Positions 8,345 through 18,737 are shown, counted from the first letter of the stretch. The stretch is DNA of 64,000 nt from Janthinobacterium fluminis (GCF_028595325.1 NZ_JAQQXR010000007.1:248001-312000), one strand, 5' to 3'. Notes: generated by a model from the letters alone, not told the origin. Made by a program: numbers and translations.

Positions 8345-9541
8345 TTACGGCTGCAAACGCTCGATCCGCCATGCGCCGTCGGCTTGCCGCGTGAACACGA
8401 TGCGGTCGTGGAAGCGCGAACGGCGGCCCTGCCAAAACTCGATGCGCTCCGGCACCAGGCGGTAACCGCCCCAGTGCGCCGGACGCGGCGGCTGCTCGCC
8501 GGCGGCGGCGGCGACGGCCGCGAAATTCGCGTCCAGCGCGGCGCGGCTGGCAATCGGCGCGCTCTGCTGCGAGGCGATGGCCGACAGCCGGCTTTGCAGC
8601 GGACGCAAGCCGAAGTATTCGTCGCTTTCCGCCGCCGCCGTCTTCTCGACGCGGCCCTCGATGCGCACCTGGCGCTCCAGCTCGGGCCAGAAGAACAGCA
8701 GCGCGGCGTGCGGATTGTCGGCCAGTTGGCGGCCCTTGTCGCTGTCGTAGTTGGTGAAGAAGCTGAAGCCGCGCTGGTCGTATTGCTTGATCAGCACGAT
8801 GCGCGAGCTGGGCCGGCCGTCGGCGCCGGCCGTGGCCAGCGTCATCGCGTTGGGCTCGTTCACCTGGGCTTTGAGGGCCTCGTCGAACCACTTGCCGAAC
8901 TGCGCCAGCGGGTCGGCCAGCACGTCCGTTTCCATCAGGCTGGACTGGCTGTAGTCCTTGCGCAGGCCGGCCAGCAAGCTGCCCGGCGTGGCGGCGGCCG
9001 GCGTGTCGTCGCCGATGCCGCGGCGTTTTTGCATCGCCGTGCCCAGTTGCTCCATCTGCGCCGCGCTGAACAGCCGCTTGGCCATGGGCGCCAACTGGGT
9101 TTCCTCTTTCGCCATATGGCCCTGGTAAGCCTCGGCGAAACGCGCCACGTCGGCCGCCGACAGCGTCGCCGCGCTGCCGCTGGCGATGGCCTCAAGCTGC
9201 GCCTTCAGGCTGTCCCAGGCCAGATCCATCCGGCGGTGGTCGGCCAGGATTTCCGGCACCAGCGCCTGCAGCAGGGCGGCGTCCTCGCCCGTGGCGGTGG
9301 CTTGCAGCATCGGCATCAGGTTCTGCTCCTCGTCCTCGTGGTGCAGGTGGGCCGCCTTGTTAAAATACTGGAGCACCGCCTTCGCGCCTTGTTGCGCATC
9401 AAAGTTGGCGCCATACTGGCTCAGATGGCTCAGCAGGTTTTGCATGGTCGTAATTTGCTTGCGTATCTTGTCGTGGCAATGTTTCAGCACGGCGATAGGC
9501 TGGTCAAAGCCGGGGATGGTATCGAACAGGGGGACGGTCAT
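8345..9541 (-). CDS. pdxH: Hemerythrin-like domain fused to pyridoxamine 5'-phosphate oxidase
   Basis: One uninterrupted 398-residue frame carries two unrelated domains. Residues 1-165 look like a hemerythrin HHE four-helix domain with possible iron ligands His21/His23, His67 with Glu71, His102, and His142 with Glu146. Residues 187-398 are a full Pdx[15 protein letters not shown] at the start, [14 protein letters not shown] for FMN binding, [18 protein letters not shown], and the [16 protein letters not shown] end. PdxH makes pyridoxal phosphate using oxygen, so an attached oxygen- or iron-binding domain may be relevant. The start is uncertain: this ATG matches stand-alone hemerythrin proteins, but a TTG at 9577 has a better AAGGA site. 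No convincing internal ribosome site for separate pdxH translation is seen. Confidence 0.88.
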   Translation of the reverse strand: MTVPLFDTIPGFDQPIAVLKHCHDKIRKQITTMQNLLSHLSQYGANFDAQQGAKAVLQYFNKAAHLHHEDEEQNLMPMLQATATGEDAALLQALVPEILADHRRMDLAWDSLKAQLEAIASGSAATLSAADVARFAEAYQGHMAKEETQLAPMAKRLFSAAQMEQLGTAMQKRRGIGDDTPAAATPGSLLAGLRKDYSQSSLMETDVLADPLAQFGKWFDEALKAQVNEPNAMTLATAGADGRPSSRIVLIKQYDQRGFSFFTNYDSDKGRQLADNPHAALLFFWPELERQVRIEGRVEKTAAAESDEYFGLRPLQSRLSAIASQQSAPIASRAALDANFAAVAAAAGEQPPRPAHWGGYRLVPERIEFWQGRRSRFHDRIVFTRQADGAWRIERLQP

Positions 9542-9642
9542 ATGCGCTTTCGTGGATACGGTCAAAAAAAGAGGCAACTTGTCGATTCCTTATGCCCGAC
9601 ATTTTAGAATATCCTGGTGGCCCCGTCCGGTAAAATGGCGCC

Positions 9643-10467
9643 ATGAAATCAATCCCTGACGAAATTTTTCCATCGCCGGCCGGCGATATCGACTTCGAAC
9701 GCCGTTTTGGCGGCATCGGCCGCCTGTACGGCGCCGCCGCGCTGGCGCGTTTCCGCCGCAGCCACGTCTGTGTGATCGGCGTCGGCGGCGTCGGTTCCTG
9801 GGTGGTCGAGGCGCTGGCCCGCAGCGCCATCGGCACATTGACGCTGATCGACCTCGACAACGTCGCCGAATCGAACATCAACCGCCAGATCCAGGCCACC
9901 ACCGCCACCATAGGCCAGGCCAAGATTGCCGCGCTGGCCGAACGCATCGCCCTGATCAACCCGTTTTGCCAGGTTAAGCAGATCGAGGATTTCATCGCGC
10001 CCGACAATCTGCCGCAGATGATAGGCGGGCATGGCTATGATTATGTGATCGACGCCATCGACAATGCCAAGGCGAAGGCGGCGCTGATCGCCTTTTGCCG
10101 CGACCACGCGATTGCCCTGCTGACGGTCGGCAGCGCCGGCGGCCAGACCGACCCGACGCAGATCGACGTGCGCGACCTGGCCAAAACGGAGCAGGAGCCG
10201 CTGCTGAAGAAGGTGCGCAAGATTTTGCGCACCGAACACGGTTTCCCGCGCGGCATTAAGAACAAATTCAACGTCGATGCCGTGTTTTCCATGGAACCGC
10301 TGCAATTCCCCGACGGCGAGCAGGTTTGCGCGGTCGATGGCGAGGGCGGCAATGGCGTGACCGGCTTGAATTGCGCCGGCTTCGGTTCGAGCATGGCGGT
10401 GACGGCCAGTTTCGGCATGGTGGCGGCCGCGCATCTGCTGCGCAAGCTGGCTGACGGGGCGAAGTGA
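9643..10467 (+). CDS. tcdA: tRNA threonylcarbamoyladenosine dehydratase TcdA
   Basis: This 274-residue E1/ThiF-like enzyme cyclises t6A37 of tRNA to ct6A using ATP. The nucleotide-binding GVGGVGSW motif, the IDLDNVAESNINRQ segment and the IDAIDN block identify the family. The C-terminal NGVTGLNCAGFGSS is typical for the TcdA/CsdL branch. The full length is present and an ATG starts just after a short divergent region shared with the hemerythrin-PdxH gene. It acts downstream of the Sua5-type enzyme encoded at 1105-2127. Confidence 0.93.
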   Translation: MKSIPDEIFPSPAGDIDFERRFGGIGRLYGAAALARFRRSHVCVIGVGGVGSWVVEALARSAIGTLTLIDLDNVAESNINRQIQATTATIGQAKIAALAERIALINPFCQVKQIEDFIAPDNLPQMIGGHGYDYVIDAIDNAKAKAALIAFCRDHAIALLTVGSAGGQTDPTQIDVRDLAKTEQEPLLKKVRKILRTEHGFPRGIKNKFNVDAVFSMEPLQFPDGEQVCAVDGEGGNGVTGLNCAGFGSSMAVTASFGMVAAAHLLRKLADGAK

Positions 10468-10486
10468 GGCCGGCGGGGCCGGCCTC
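10466..10486. terminator. Hairpin shared by converging tcdA and thpR genes
   Basis: Nine perfectly paired bases (GAGGCCGGC / GCCGGCCTC) surround a GGG loop. The hairpin contains part of both stop codons, so it lies exactly at the meeting point of the two genes. No T-run follows on either strand, so its strength as terminator is uncertain. Confidence 0.5.
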
Positions 10487-11015
10487 AAGCGAGGCGGCGC
10501 GAGGCGACGATGCGGTAGCCTTCGTCCGTTCCAGACAAGGTCCCCGGCGACGTCGCCAGCACCAGCTCGTCGGCGCGCCAGCGTAGCGGCGCGAACCCCG
10601 CCGCGGCCGGCGCCGGCGCCTTGCGCGCCAGCGTCACGTGCGGGCGGAAGCGGTCTGCCTCGAACTCGGGCGCAAAGCCGTCCGCCGCCAGCAGCCGCAT
10701 CAGCGCGGCGCGCAGCGCCAGCAGTTGCTCCGGCGCTTCGCTCGGGCCGGCCCAGGCGATGCGCTGGCCGCCAAAGTGGCCGTAGCGGTCCAGCTCCAGC
10801 GTCATGGCGCGGGCCGGCACCTGCCGCAGCACCCGCCGCAGCGCCAGCAAGTCCGTTTCGGCGCGCTGGCCGAGGAAGGCCAGCGTCAGGTGCAGCTTGC
10901 CGGGCACCTGCAAGTTGCCGGCCAGGCCAGCCTGCAGCTGCGTCAGCGCCGCGCGCGTGGCCGGGTCGGGCCAGAGCGCGAAAAAAAACCGTGGCCCCAA
11001 CGTTGTCCTTGTCAT
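10485..11015 (-). CDS. thpR: RNA 2',3'-cyclic phosphodiesterase (2'-5' RNA ligase family)
   Basis: This 176-residue protein belongs to the 2H phosphoesterases, which open 2',3'-cyclic phosphate RNA ends. The two catalytic HxT motifs are present, HLTLAF near residue 43 and RPHVTLAR near 125, at normal spacing. The RFFFALWPD start is typical. The frame extends 75 bases upstream, but this ATG has GAGGGG just before it and matches the family length. Its biological substrate in bacteria is not settled. Confidence 0.9.
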   Translation of the reverse strand: MTRTTLGPRFFFALWPDPATRAALTQLQAGLAGNLQVPGKLHLTLAFLGQRAETDLLALRRVLRQVPARAMTLELDRYGHFGGQRIAWAGPSEAPEQLLALRAALMRLLAADGFAPEFEADRFRPHVTLARKAPAPAAAGFAPLRWRADELVLATSPGTLSGTDEGYRIVASRRLA

Positions 11016-11104
11016 GCGGCCCCTCGGGTTTGCTATCATGATGGCGCACTTTGCTCGGATGCACGCGAGCAGAGCTCCACCGAACCTCATTGAAAGAATA
11101 TATC

Positions 11105-11593
11105 ATGATGCGTGTTTCCGTTTTATTCGCTGTGATCTGCGCGGCCGCCGCCTCGATGGCGCAGGCCGCCGACAAGCCTGCGTCCGCCCCGGCCGCCGCT
11201 TCCGCCTCCGCCACCGCCGCCGTCACGTCCGCCACGCCCGGCCCCGTCGCCGACAGGCTGATCATCACCGACACCAAGGTCGGCACCGGCAAGGAAGCGC
11301 AGGCCGGCATGGACATCGCCGTCAATTACACGGGTTGGTTGTACCGCCCGATGGCCAAGGATACCCACGGCAAGCAATTCGACAGCTCGATCGGCCGCGG
11401 CCCGCTGCCGTTCAAGCTGGGCGTCGGCCGCGTCATCAAGGGCTGGGACCAGGGCGTCGCCGGCATGAAGGTGGGCGGCAAGCGCACCCTGATCATCCCG
11501 GCCGAGCTGGCCTACGGCGCGCGCGGCGCCGGCGCCGACATTCCGCCGAATTCGGCGCTGATCTTCGACGTGGAATTGCTGGAAGTTAAATAA
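11105..11593 (+). CDS. FKBP-type peptidyl-prolyl cis-trans isomerase, exported
   Basis: This 162-residue protein begins with a signal peptide ending around AQAAD and an Ala-rich linker, followed by one FKBP domain (about 50-162). [43 protein letters not shown] and FDVELLEVK are the conserved blocks lining the proline-binding pocket. It probably catalyses prolyl isomerisation during folding in the periplasm. Two ATG codons stand in tandem at the start; a GAAAGA site lies upstream. The longer frame from 11051 lacks a signal peptide at its start and is not preferred. Confidence 0.92.
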   Translation: MMRVSVLFAVICAAAASMAQAADKPASAPAAASASATAAVTSATPGPVADRLIITDTKVGTGKEAQAGMDIAVNYTGWLYRPMAKDTHGKQFDSSIGRGPLPFKLGVGRVIKGWDQGVAGMKVGGKRTLIIPAELAYGARGAGADIPPNSALIFDVELLEVK

Positions 11594-11699
11594 TCGAGCC
11601 TGCGTGGCGTTGCAAGCTTGTTTGTGGCAACGCCATTCGCAGCGGCGGAAAAACGCGGTAGACTCATCTTTCCCATTCCCTGCCGCGGAGTCCCCAGCC

Positions 11700-12629
<930 letters not shown>

Positions 12630-12670
12630 GGCGCCCGCCCTAGGGGCAGATATTTTCACGAAAGGTCAGT

Positions 12671-13123
12671 ATGTCGTTTTCGCCGTATCCCGTGCCGCGC
12701 AACCCTTGCTGGCAAGCCGCCGGCGTGCTGCTGGTGGTCGCCATCGGCCTCGCCTCGCGGGCCTTGCCGCTGTTTCCCGCCGCGCTGGGCAAATATCCCG
12801 GCGACGCCCTGTGGGCGCTGATGATCTTCGTCGCCCTGGGCGCGCTGTGGCCGGGCGCCCGCGGCGCCAGGCTGGGCTGGGCGGCGCTGCTGATCTGCTA
12901 CGCCGTCGAACTGAGCCAGTTGTACCAGGCGCCCTGGATCCGCCAGATCCGCTCCCACACGCTGGGGCATCTGGTGCTCGGCTCGCATTTCGGCTGGATC
13001 GACTTCATCGCCTACACGGTTGGCGTGGCCATCGGCGTGCCGCTCGACGCCTTGGCGCAGCGCCTGCGCGGGCCGGCCCCCGGCTTCGCCCCGGCGGCCC
13101 CTGAACAGATACAGCGCCGGTAA
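12671..13123 (+). CDS. DUF2809 family membrane protein
   Basis: The 150-residue protein has four hydrophobic segments and probably sits in the inner membrane. GKYPGDALWALM, ELSQLYQAPW and GHLVLGSHFGWIDFIAY match the DUF2809 pattern, whose function is unknown. AAAGGT precedes the ATG. It is the middle gene of a cysK-DUF2809-benE series on one strand, with gaps of 41 and 145 bases, but no functional link is evident. Confidence 0.82.
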   Translation: MSFSPYPVPRNPCWQAAGVLLVVAIGLASRALPLFPAALGKYPGDALWALMIFVALGALWPGARGARLGWAALLICYAVELSQLYQAPWIRQIRSHTLGHLVLGSHFGWIDFIAYTVGVAIGVPLDALAQRLRGPAPGFAPAAPEQIQRR

Positions 13124-13268
13124 ATTTCGACCGGTACAGTTCCGCCGGGCGGGCGCTGTGACGGTCACAATATCAAAACGCTGCATCTGTTATGCCCGTC
13201 CCCCAGCCCTTATGCTGGTTCCCTCGCAGCCGCCGCCGGCGGCTGCCGTTTGCCCACGGGAGCGCAGC

Positions 13269-14468
13269 ATGCATATCAAGGATTTTTCCCTGTCGGCAGT
13301 CATCGCCGGTTTCCTCGCCGTCTTTGTCGGCTTCGCCGGGCCGGTGGCCATCGTCTTCCAGGCCGCCAAGCTGGCCGGCTTGCCGGCCGACGTCACCTCA
13401 TCGTGGATCTGGGCGATATCGATGGGCAGCGGCATTGCCGGCCTGCTGCTCAGCTGGCGCCTGAAAATGCCCGTGATGGCGGCCTGGTCGACGCCCGGCG
13501 CGGCCCTGCTGGTGGTGTCGCTGCCGGTGGTCGGCATCCACCAGGCCGTCGGCGCCTACATCGTCGCCGCCTTGCTGGTGCTGGCCCTGGGCCTGTCGGG
13601 CGCGTTCAAAATGCTGCTGGCGCACCTGCCGAAAGGCATGGTCGCGGCGATGCTGGCCGGGGTGCTGTTCAATTTCGGCGTGCAAGCCTTCGTCTCGATT
13701 CCCGGCCGCCCGGCGCTGGTGTTGTCCGTGCTGCTGGCCTTCCTGCTGGCCAAGCGCCTGGCGCCGCGCTACGCCACCGCCCTGGCCATGCTGGTCGGCG
13801 CCGTCTTCGTGCAGGCCAGCGGCGACAACCACCTGGGCGCCGTCGCGCTGAGCTACGCCACCCCCGTGCTGATCGCGCCGGAATGGTCGTGGCACGCCGT
13901 CCTCAGCGTCGGTTTCCCGCTGGCGCTGGTGACCTTGAGCGGGCAGCACGTGCCCGGACTGGCGGTGCTGCAGGCGTCCGGCTACCAGCCGCCGGCCCGG
14001 CCCATCGTCGCCCTGACCGCCTTCATCTCGCTGCTGTTTGCGCCGTTCGGCGCGCACGCCGTCAACCCGTCCGTCATCGCCGCCTCGATCTGCACCGGCG
14101 GCGAGGCGCACGCGGACCCGGCCAAGCGCTACGTGGCCGGCATCGTCGCGGGACTGGTGTATCTGGTGATTGCCGTGTTCGGCGGCACGCTGGCGCAACT
14201 GATGGCGGCGCTGCCGAAGGAATTGGTGATGACGCTGGCCGGCCTGGCCCTGGTCGGCTCGATCACCTCCGGCCTGGTCGGCCTGGTCGGCAACGAAGAG
14301 CACCGCGACGCCAGCGTCATCACCTTCCTCGTCGCCGCCTCCGGCATGAGCCTGCTGGGCCTGGGGGCGGCGTTCTGGAGCCTGGTGCTCGGTGGCGCCG
14401 CCTACCTGATACTGCACCAGCGCTGGGGCGTCCTGGCCAGATTTTCCGCCGCAAGAAACGGCGTCTGA
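13269..14468 (+). CDS. benE: BenE family transporter (benzoate:H+ symporter type)
   Basis: This 399-residue integral membrane protein has about 11-12 hydrophobic segments. It belongs to the BenE family in the wider sulfate-permease/UraA-like fold: GPVAIVFQAA near the start, MAAWSTPGAALLV, and GAHAVNPSVIAASICTGGEAHADPA in the later half are characteristic. Family members import benzoate with protons. No benzoate degradation genes are nearby, so the substrate is open. GGGAG sits 6 bases before the ATG; the frame extends further upstream but without membrane-protein character. Confidence 0.88.
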   Translation: MHIKDFSLSAVIAGFLAVFVGFAGPVAIVFQAAKLAGLPADVTSSWIWAISMGSGIAGLLLSWRLKMPVMAAWSTPGAALLVVSLPVVGIHQAVGAYIVAALLVLALGLSGAFKMLLAHLPKGMVAAMLAGVLFNFGVQAFVSIPGRPALVLSVLLAFLLAKRLAPRYATALAMLVGAVFVQASGDNHLGAVALSYATPVLIAPEWSWHAVLSVGFPLALVTLSGQHVPGLAVLQASGYQPPARPIVALTAFISLLFAPFGAHAVNPSVIAASICTGGEAHADPAKRYVAGIVAGLVYLVIAVFGGTLAQLMAALPKELVMTLAGLALVGSITSGLVGLVGNEEHRDASVITFLVAASGMSLLGLGAAFWSLVLGGAAYLILHQRWGVLARFSAARNGV

Positions 14469-14476
14469 GCCGGCGC

Positions 14477-14495
14477 AGCGGGGCGCCGCCCCGCT
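14477..14495. terminator. Hairpin between converging benE and M16 peptidase genes
   Basis: Eight paired bases (AGCGGGGC / GCCCCGCT) surround a GCC loop in the 46-base gap between two gene ends. It has no T-run on either side, so termination by it alone is not certain. Confidence 0.45.
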
Positions 14496-14514
14496 CCGCC
14501 GTGCCGACAGGCTG

Positions 14515-17334
14515 CTACCGCAAATTGCCGTCGGCGTCGCGGTACTCGAGCGGCGCCAGCTTCAGCTTGCCCAGTTGCGGCGCGATCTTGGCCTTGTCGC
14601 CGACGCCGATGACGATCAGCTTCTCCGGCCGCAGGTATTGTTGCGCGGCGGCCTGCACCTGGGCGGCGGTGACGCCGGCATAGCGCTGCGGCAGCTTGCT
14701 GTAGTAGTCCAGCCCCAGGTCGTACACATAGGTCTTGGCCAGGCTGGCGGCGATGCCCTTGTTGGTTTCGAACTGGCCCGGCAGCGACAGCACCTGCGAG
14801 TTGCGGGCGTTGGCCAATTCCTTCGCCGGCATCGGCCGGGCGATCATGTCGCGCACCTCCTTGAACATTTCGGCGACGGCGGGGCCGGTGGCGTCGGTGC
14901 GGATGCTGGCGGCGATGGCGAACGGCCCCGGCGCGCGGCGGTACTGGAATTGCGACTGCACCCCGTAGGTATAGCCTTTTTCTTCGCGCAGATTGGTGTT
15001 CAGGCGGCTGGTGAACAGGCCGCCCAGCGCCGCGTTCAGCACTTGCAGCGGGGCGAAGTCGGGCGTTTTGCGGTCCGGCCCGATGACGCTGACGCGCACC
15101 GCCGTTTGCGGCGCGCCGGCCTTGTCGACGAGGATCAGGCGCGCCGGCGTGGTGGCGACGCTGCCCGGCGCCGGCGCGGCGACGTCGCCGCGCGGCCAGG
15201 CGCCGAACTTGGCCTGCGCCAGCGTCCGCAGGTCGGCCTGGCTGATGTCGCCCGAGACGACCAGCGCGGCGTTGTTCGGCAGGTAGTGCTGGCGCCAGAA
15301 TTGCTGCAGCTCGGCGCGGCTGGTCGCTTTCAGCGCCGCCTCGGTGCCGAGCTGGGGATAGCCGTAGGGGTGGGCGGCGCCGTACAGCGCGGCCGCTTCG
15401 ACGCGGGCCGCCACCGCCGGCGCGTTTTCGCGCTCCTGCGCCAGGGCGCCGAGGCGGCTGGCGCGCTGGCGTTCGACTTCGGCTTCGGGGAAGGCCGGGT
15501 GCTGGACGATGTCGGCCAGCACGTCCAGCGCCGGCGCGAAGTTGCCCTTCAGGGCGAACACTTCGGCCACCGAGGCGTCGGCCGAGGCGTGGGTGCCGAG
15601 GAAGGCGCCCAGTTGCGCCACTTCGTCGGCGATTTGCGGCGCGCTGCGCGTGGCCGTGCCTTCTTCCAGCAGTTGCGCGGTGAAGTCGGACAGGCCGGGG
15701 CGGGCCGGCGGGTTGGCTTCCGCGCCGCTCTTGAGCACTAGTTGCGCCGAAACCATCGGCAGCGCCGGATTGTGGTTGTGGATCACGGTCAGGCCGTTGG
15801 CCAGCGTGAACGCGGCGCCCTGCGGCAGCGCGAACGGCGGCAGCGGGCCGGCCTTCGGCACCCGCTTGCGCCACGGCTCGTCGCGGTTGCTCGACATGGT
15901 CGGGCCGGCCTTGGCCTTGGCCGGCGCCGGCGTCGCCACTTCCGGTCCCAGGTCCGGCGTGCCGGGCACGCCGTGGATGACGGCGCGGGCCGGGTTTTGC
16001 AGCTGGGCCGCGACGACGCGCCGGATGTCGGCCACGCTGACGCGGCGGTAGCGTTCGATGTCCTTGGCCAGGTAGCCGGGGTCGCCCAGATACTGGTTGT
16101 AGTGGTTGAGCTGGTTGGCCAGGCCGGCGCCGCCGACTTTTTCGATCTGGCTCAGCATCGCCGTTTCTATCGTGTTGACGGCGCGTTCGAGCTCCTTCTG
16201 GGTGGGGCCGTCCTGGCGCAGCGCCTGCAGTTCGGCGTCGATGGCCGCTTCGATTTCCGCGGCGCTGTGGCCGGGGCGGGCCGTGACGTCGACGACGAAC
16301 ATCGAGCTGAGCGCATTGGAGCCCTGGTTGGCGTTGACGTCCTGGGCGATCTGCTTGTCGTACACCAGCGTCTTGTAGAGGCGGCTGGACTTGCCGGCGC
16401 CGAGGATTTGCGCGGCCAGCGTCAGCTCGGCGTCGCCGGCCTGGTAGGCGGGCGGCGTCAGCCAGCCCATCAGCACGCGCGGCAGTTCGACGCGGTCGGC
16501 CACGACGGCGCGGCGCTCGGCCGTGATCGGCGGCGTCACCACGTCCAGCTTCGGCAGCGCCGGGCTGCGCTTGAAGCTGCCGAAGTATTTCTTCACCAGG
16601 GCGCGGGTCTTGGCCTTGTCGATGTCGCCGGCGATCACCAGGCTGGCGTTGTTCGGGCCATAGTAGCGCGTGAAGAAGTGCTGGATGTCGGCCAGCTTGG
16701 CCGCCTGGATGTCGGCGTGCGAGCCGATCACGCTGGCGTAGTAGGGGTGGTTTTTCGGGAACAGCTGGTGGTACAGGGCCTCCTCGACGATGCCGTAGGG
16801 GCGGTTCTCCACGCTCTGGCGGCGCTCGTTGCGCACCACGTCCTGCTGGTTGCTGAGGGCCGTCTGGTCGAGCACGTCGAGCAGATAACCCATGCGGTCC
16901 GCATGCGTCCACAGCGCCAGTTCCAGCTGGTTCGACGGCACGGTGTCGTAGTAATTGGTGCGGTCGAAGTCGGTGCTGCCGTTCGAGTCGGTGGCGCCTG
17001 CCCCTTCGAGCAACTGGTCGGCCAGGCCGCGCGGCATGTGCTTGGTGCCGGCGAACATCATGTGCTCGAACAGGTGGGCGAAGCCGGTCAAGCCGGGCGC
17101 TTCGTTGGCGGGGCCGACGTGATACCAGAGGTTGACGGCCGTGACGGGCAGTTTGTGGTCTTCGACGAGGATGACGTCGAGGCCGTTCGGCAGCGTATAT
17201 TTTTCATAGGCGATCTGCGGCACGGCGCTGGCGCTGGCGCGGCCGGCGTCGGCGGCGAAGGCCGGCGCGGGTGCGCCGCTGCCGTAGAGGGAAAGAATCA
17301 GGGCGGGTACTGCCAATAGTTTGCAAGACTTCAT
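14515..17334 (-). CDS. M16 family zinc metallopeptidase, two-domain, exported
   Basis: This 939-residue precursor has a signal peptide (about 1-28) and two tandem M16 modules. The N-terminal module carries the inverted zinc motif HxxEH as His87, Glu90 and His91 (HLFEH), with a further glutamate expected near NERRQSVENRPYG. The C-terminal module (about 500-939) lacks HxxEH and is the usual inactive half. Together they form the clam-shell chamber of pitrilysin-like peptidases that cut peptides in the periplasm. It stands alone between benE and the traM-like gene. The 174 bases upstream of its start hold a short tandem run of GTCCCC but no clear promoter. Confidence 0.92.
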   Translation of the reverse strand: MKSCKLLAVPALILSLYGSGAPAPAFAADAGRASASAVPQIAYEKYTLPNGLDVILVEDHKLPVTAVNLWYHVGPANEAPGLTGFAHLFEHMMFAGTKHMPRGLADQLLEGAGATDSNGSTDFDRTNYYDTVPSNQLELALWTHADRMGYLLDVLDQTALSNQQDVVRNERRQSVENRPYGIVEEALYHQLFPKNHPYYASVIGSHADIQAAKLADIQHFFTRYYGPNNASLVIAGDIDKAKTRALVKKYFGSFKRSPALPKLDVVTPPITAERRAVVADRVELPRVLMGWLTPPAYQAGDAELTLAAQILGAGKSSRLYKTLVYDKQIAQDVNANQGSNALSSMFVVDVTARPGHSAAEIEAAIDAELQALRQDGPTQKELERAVNTIETAMLSQIEKVGGAGLANQLNHYNQYLGDPGYLAKDIERYRRVSVADIRRVVAAQLQNPARAVIHGVPGTPDLGPEVATPAPAKAKAGPTMSSNRDEPWRKRVPKAGPLPPFALPQGAAFTLANGLTVIHNHNPALPMVSAQLVLKSGAEANPPARPGLSDFTAQLLEEGTATRSAPQIADEVAQLGAFLGTHASADASVAEVFALKGNFAPALDVLADIVQHPAFPEAEVERQRASRLGALAQERENAPAVAARVEAAALYGAAHPYGYPQLGTEAALKATSRAELQQFWRQHYLPNNAALVVSGDISQADLRTLAQAKFGAWPRGDVAAPAPGSVATTPARLILVDKAGAPQTAVRVSVIGPDRKTPDFAPLQVLNAALGGLFTSRLNTNLREEKGYTYGVQSQFQYRRAPGPFAIAASIRTDATGPAVAEMFKEVRDMIARPMPAKELANARNSQVLSLPGQFETNKGIAASLAKTYVYDLGLDYYSKLPQRYAGVTAAQVQAAAQQYLRPEKLIVIGVGDKAKIAPQLGKLKLAPLEYRDADGNLR

Positions 17335-17508
17335 GCGCGCGGTCCGTAGTCAAAGGTTAGATTGCCAGGCGGTCCGCCGGCTTGGTGCGGCGGTCCGATC
17401 AGCGATTCTGCCAGTTCCGCGGGCGCCGTAGCGTGTTTTTGCGCAAAAAAGTTAATAAACAGGTAAATCGGCCCCCGTCCCCGTCCCCGTCCCCGGCTGC
17501 GGCGCGGC

Positions 17509-18000
17509 TTAGGGGCGGTCCAGTTCGGCCTGGATCAGGCCGCGGGTTTGGGCGTCGAGCTTTTGCACGGCGCGGGCCAGTTTGTCGCCGCGGGCCAGGG
17601 CGTCGCGCTGTTCCGGCGTCAGCGCCGACGCCTTGGCGGCGGGCGCCGGCAGCGGCTTGGCCAGCAGGGCTTGGCCGCCCAGCACCAGCAGCGCGCCGAG
17701 GGCGCTGGCGGCCGCCGCCGCGCCCAGCAGGCGCCATTCGCGCGGCTCGAACAGGGGCGCGCCGCGGGTCGGGATGGCGTGCGCCACGGCCGGCGGCGCC
17801 GGCGCGAACGGCGCGGCGGCCGCGCCGCGCGCCTGCGCCGCCAGGTCCTGGGCGGCGGCGTGCAGCAGCCCCACCTGGCGTTCCACGGCGGCGGCCAGCA
17901 CGGCCTCGTTGAGCGCCACCAGCGCGAAGATCGGGTCGTCGCAGTCGACTTTGATGCCGGTTTGCTCGAATACCTGGTTGCGCAGCTTTTGCCGGTCCAT
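17509..18000 (-). CDS. TraM-like protein with C-terminal membrane segment
   Basis: This is a 163-residue protein. Its first 40 residues (MDRQKLRNQVFEQTG then DDPIFALVALNE) resemble TraM of IncP plasmids. A hydrophobic stretch (about 91-113) is followed by a predicted helical tail, so it is probably anchored in the inner membrane with its N-terminus in the cytosol. It starts 8 bases after the traL-like gene ends, as traL and traM are paired in IncP plasmids. No relaxase, mating-pore or coupling gene lies nearby. The family call rests on remembered sequence patterns and should be tested by profile search. A membrane-anchored accessory to a ParA-like ATPase is the alternative. Confidence 0.6.
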   Translation of the reverse strand: MDRQKLRNQVFEQTGIKVDCDDPIFALVALNEAVLAAAVERQVGLLHAAAQDLAAQARGAAAAPFAPAPPAVAHAIPTRGAPLFEPREWRLLGAAAAASALGALLVLGGQALLAKPLPAPAAKASALTPEQRDALARGDKLARAVQKLDAQTRGLIQAELDRP

Positions 18001-18008
18001 CGCGCCGC

Positions 18009-18737
18009 CTACCACTGGACTTTGTCGAGTTGCTCGAAGATGTCGCGGTAGACCACCTTGATGCGCTGCTTTTCCATGATGTTGAACTTGTCGTTTTGCA
18101 GCACTTCCTGCATGGTCAGGCGCGCCGTGTTCATTTTTTTGAGGTCGGCGCCGAAGGTGTCGACGTTGCGCTGGCTGAGCGTGACGCTGCCCTTGAGCCG
18201 GTCGGCGTGCTCGCTGTACGACTGCGATTCCGTAAACAGCTTGCCGGAGGCCGATTGCAGCAGGCCGAAGTGCTCGTTTTGCCACAGCACCAGCGGCACC
18301 GAGGTCGCCTTCGCCGTCGCGACGAAGCCGGTGGCCGTGTCGTGCAGCGTGTCGCCGCCGCCGACGATGGTGTGGATGTAGACGCGCCGGCCGGATTCCT
18401 GCAGCAGCGCGAAGCAGTCGTTCTCGATCAGGTAGCCCATCAGCGGCGAAAAGGTGTTGGCGCCGTTGTCGATGACGCAGTTGCCGTCCTGTTCGAGGAT
18501 GTCGATCATCAGCGCGTCGAAGCGTTTCGGGTCGATGCTGCGGGCGTCCGTCATCACCGGCACGTGCTTGACGTCCATCGCCTTGTAGCGCGAAAAGGTG
18601 GCGTTTTCCTGGTCCGTGTCGTAGCAGCGCAGCGGCCGCTCGTCCTTGCCGGCCATCCATTGCGCGAGGATGGTCGAGACCAGGGTCTTGCCGATGCCGC
18701 CTTTGCCCTGCAGGATAAAATGAACCGTGTTTTGCAT
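18009..18737 (-). CDS. TraL-like ParA/MinD-type ATPase
   Basis: This 242-residue protein has a deviant Walker A motif QGKGGIGKT near its start, as in ParA/MinD-type ATPases. CYDTDQENATFSRYKAMDV and the CVIDNGANTFSPL block follow the pattern of IncP TraL. The ATG at 18737 has GGAG 7 bases upstream; the frame runs 84 bases further without start signals. It is followed directly by the traM-like gene. On plasmids TraL has an accessory role in conjugation that is poorly understood. Here it lies among chromosomal genes, so it may be a remnant or a domesticated pair. A general ParA-like function cannot be excluded. Confidence 0.68.
   Translation of the reverse strand: MQNTVHFILQGKGGIGKTLVSTILAQWMAGKDERPLRCYDTDQENATFSRYKAMDVKHVPVMTDARSIDPKRFDALMIDILEQDGNCVIDNGANTFSPLMGYLIENDCFALLQESGRRVYIHTIVGGGDTLHDTATGFVATAKATSVPLVLWQNEHFGLLQSASGKLFTESQSYSEHADRLKGSVTLSQRNVDTFGADLKKMNTARLTMQEVLQNDKFNIMEKQRIKVVYRDIFEQLDKVQW

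Noticed and set aside
17470..17492. Tandem run of GTCCCC units upstream of the M16 gene.
   Set aside because: Only three to four units are present; a simple repeat of this length is common in such DNA.
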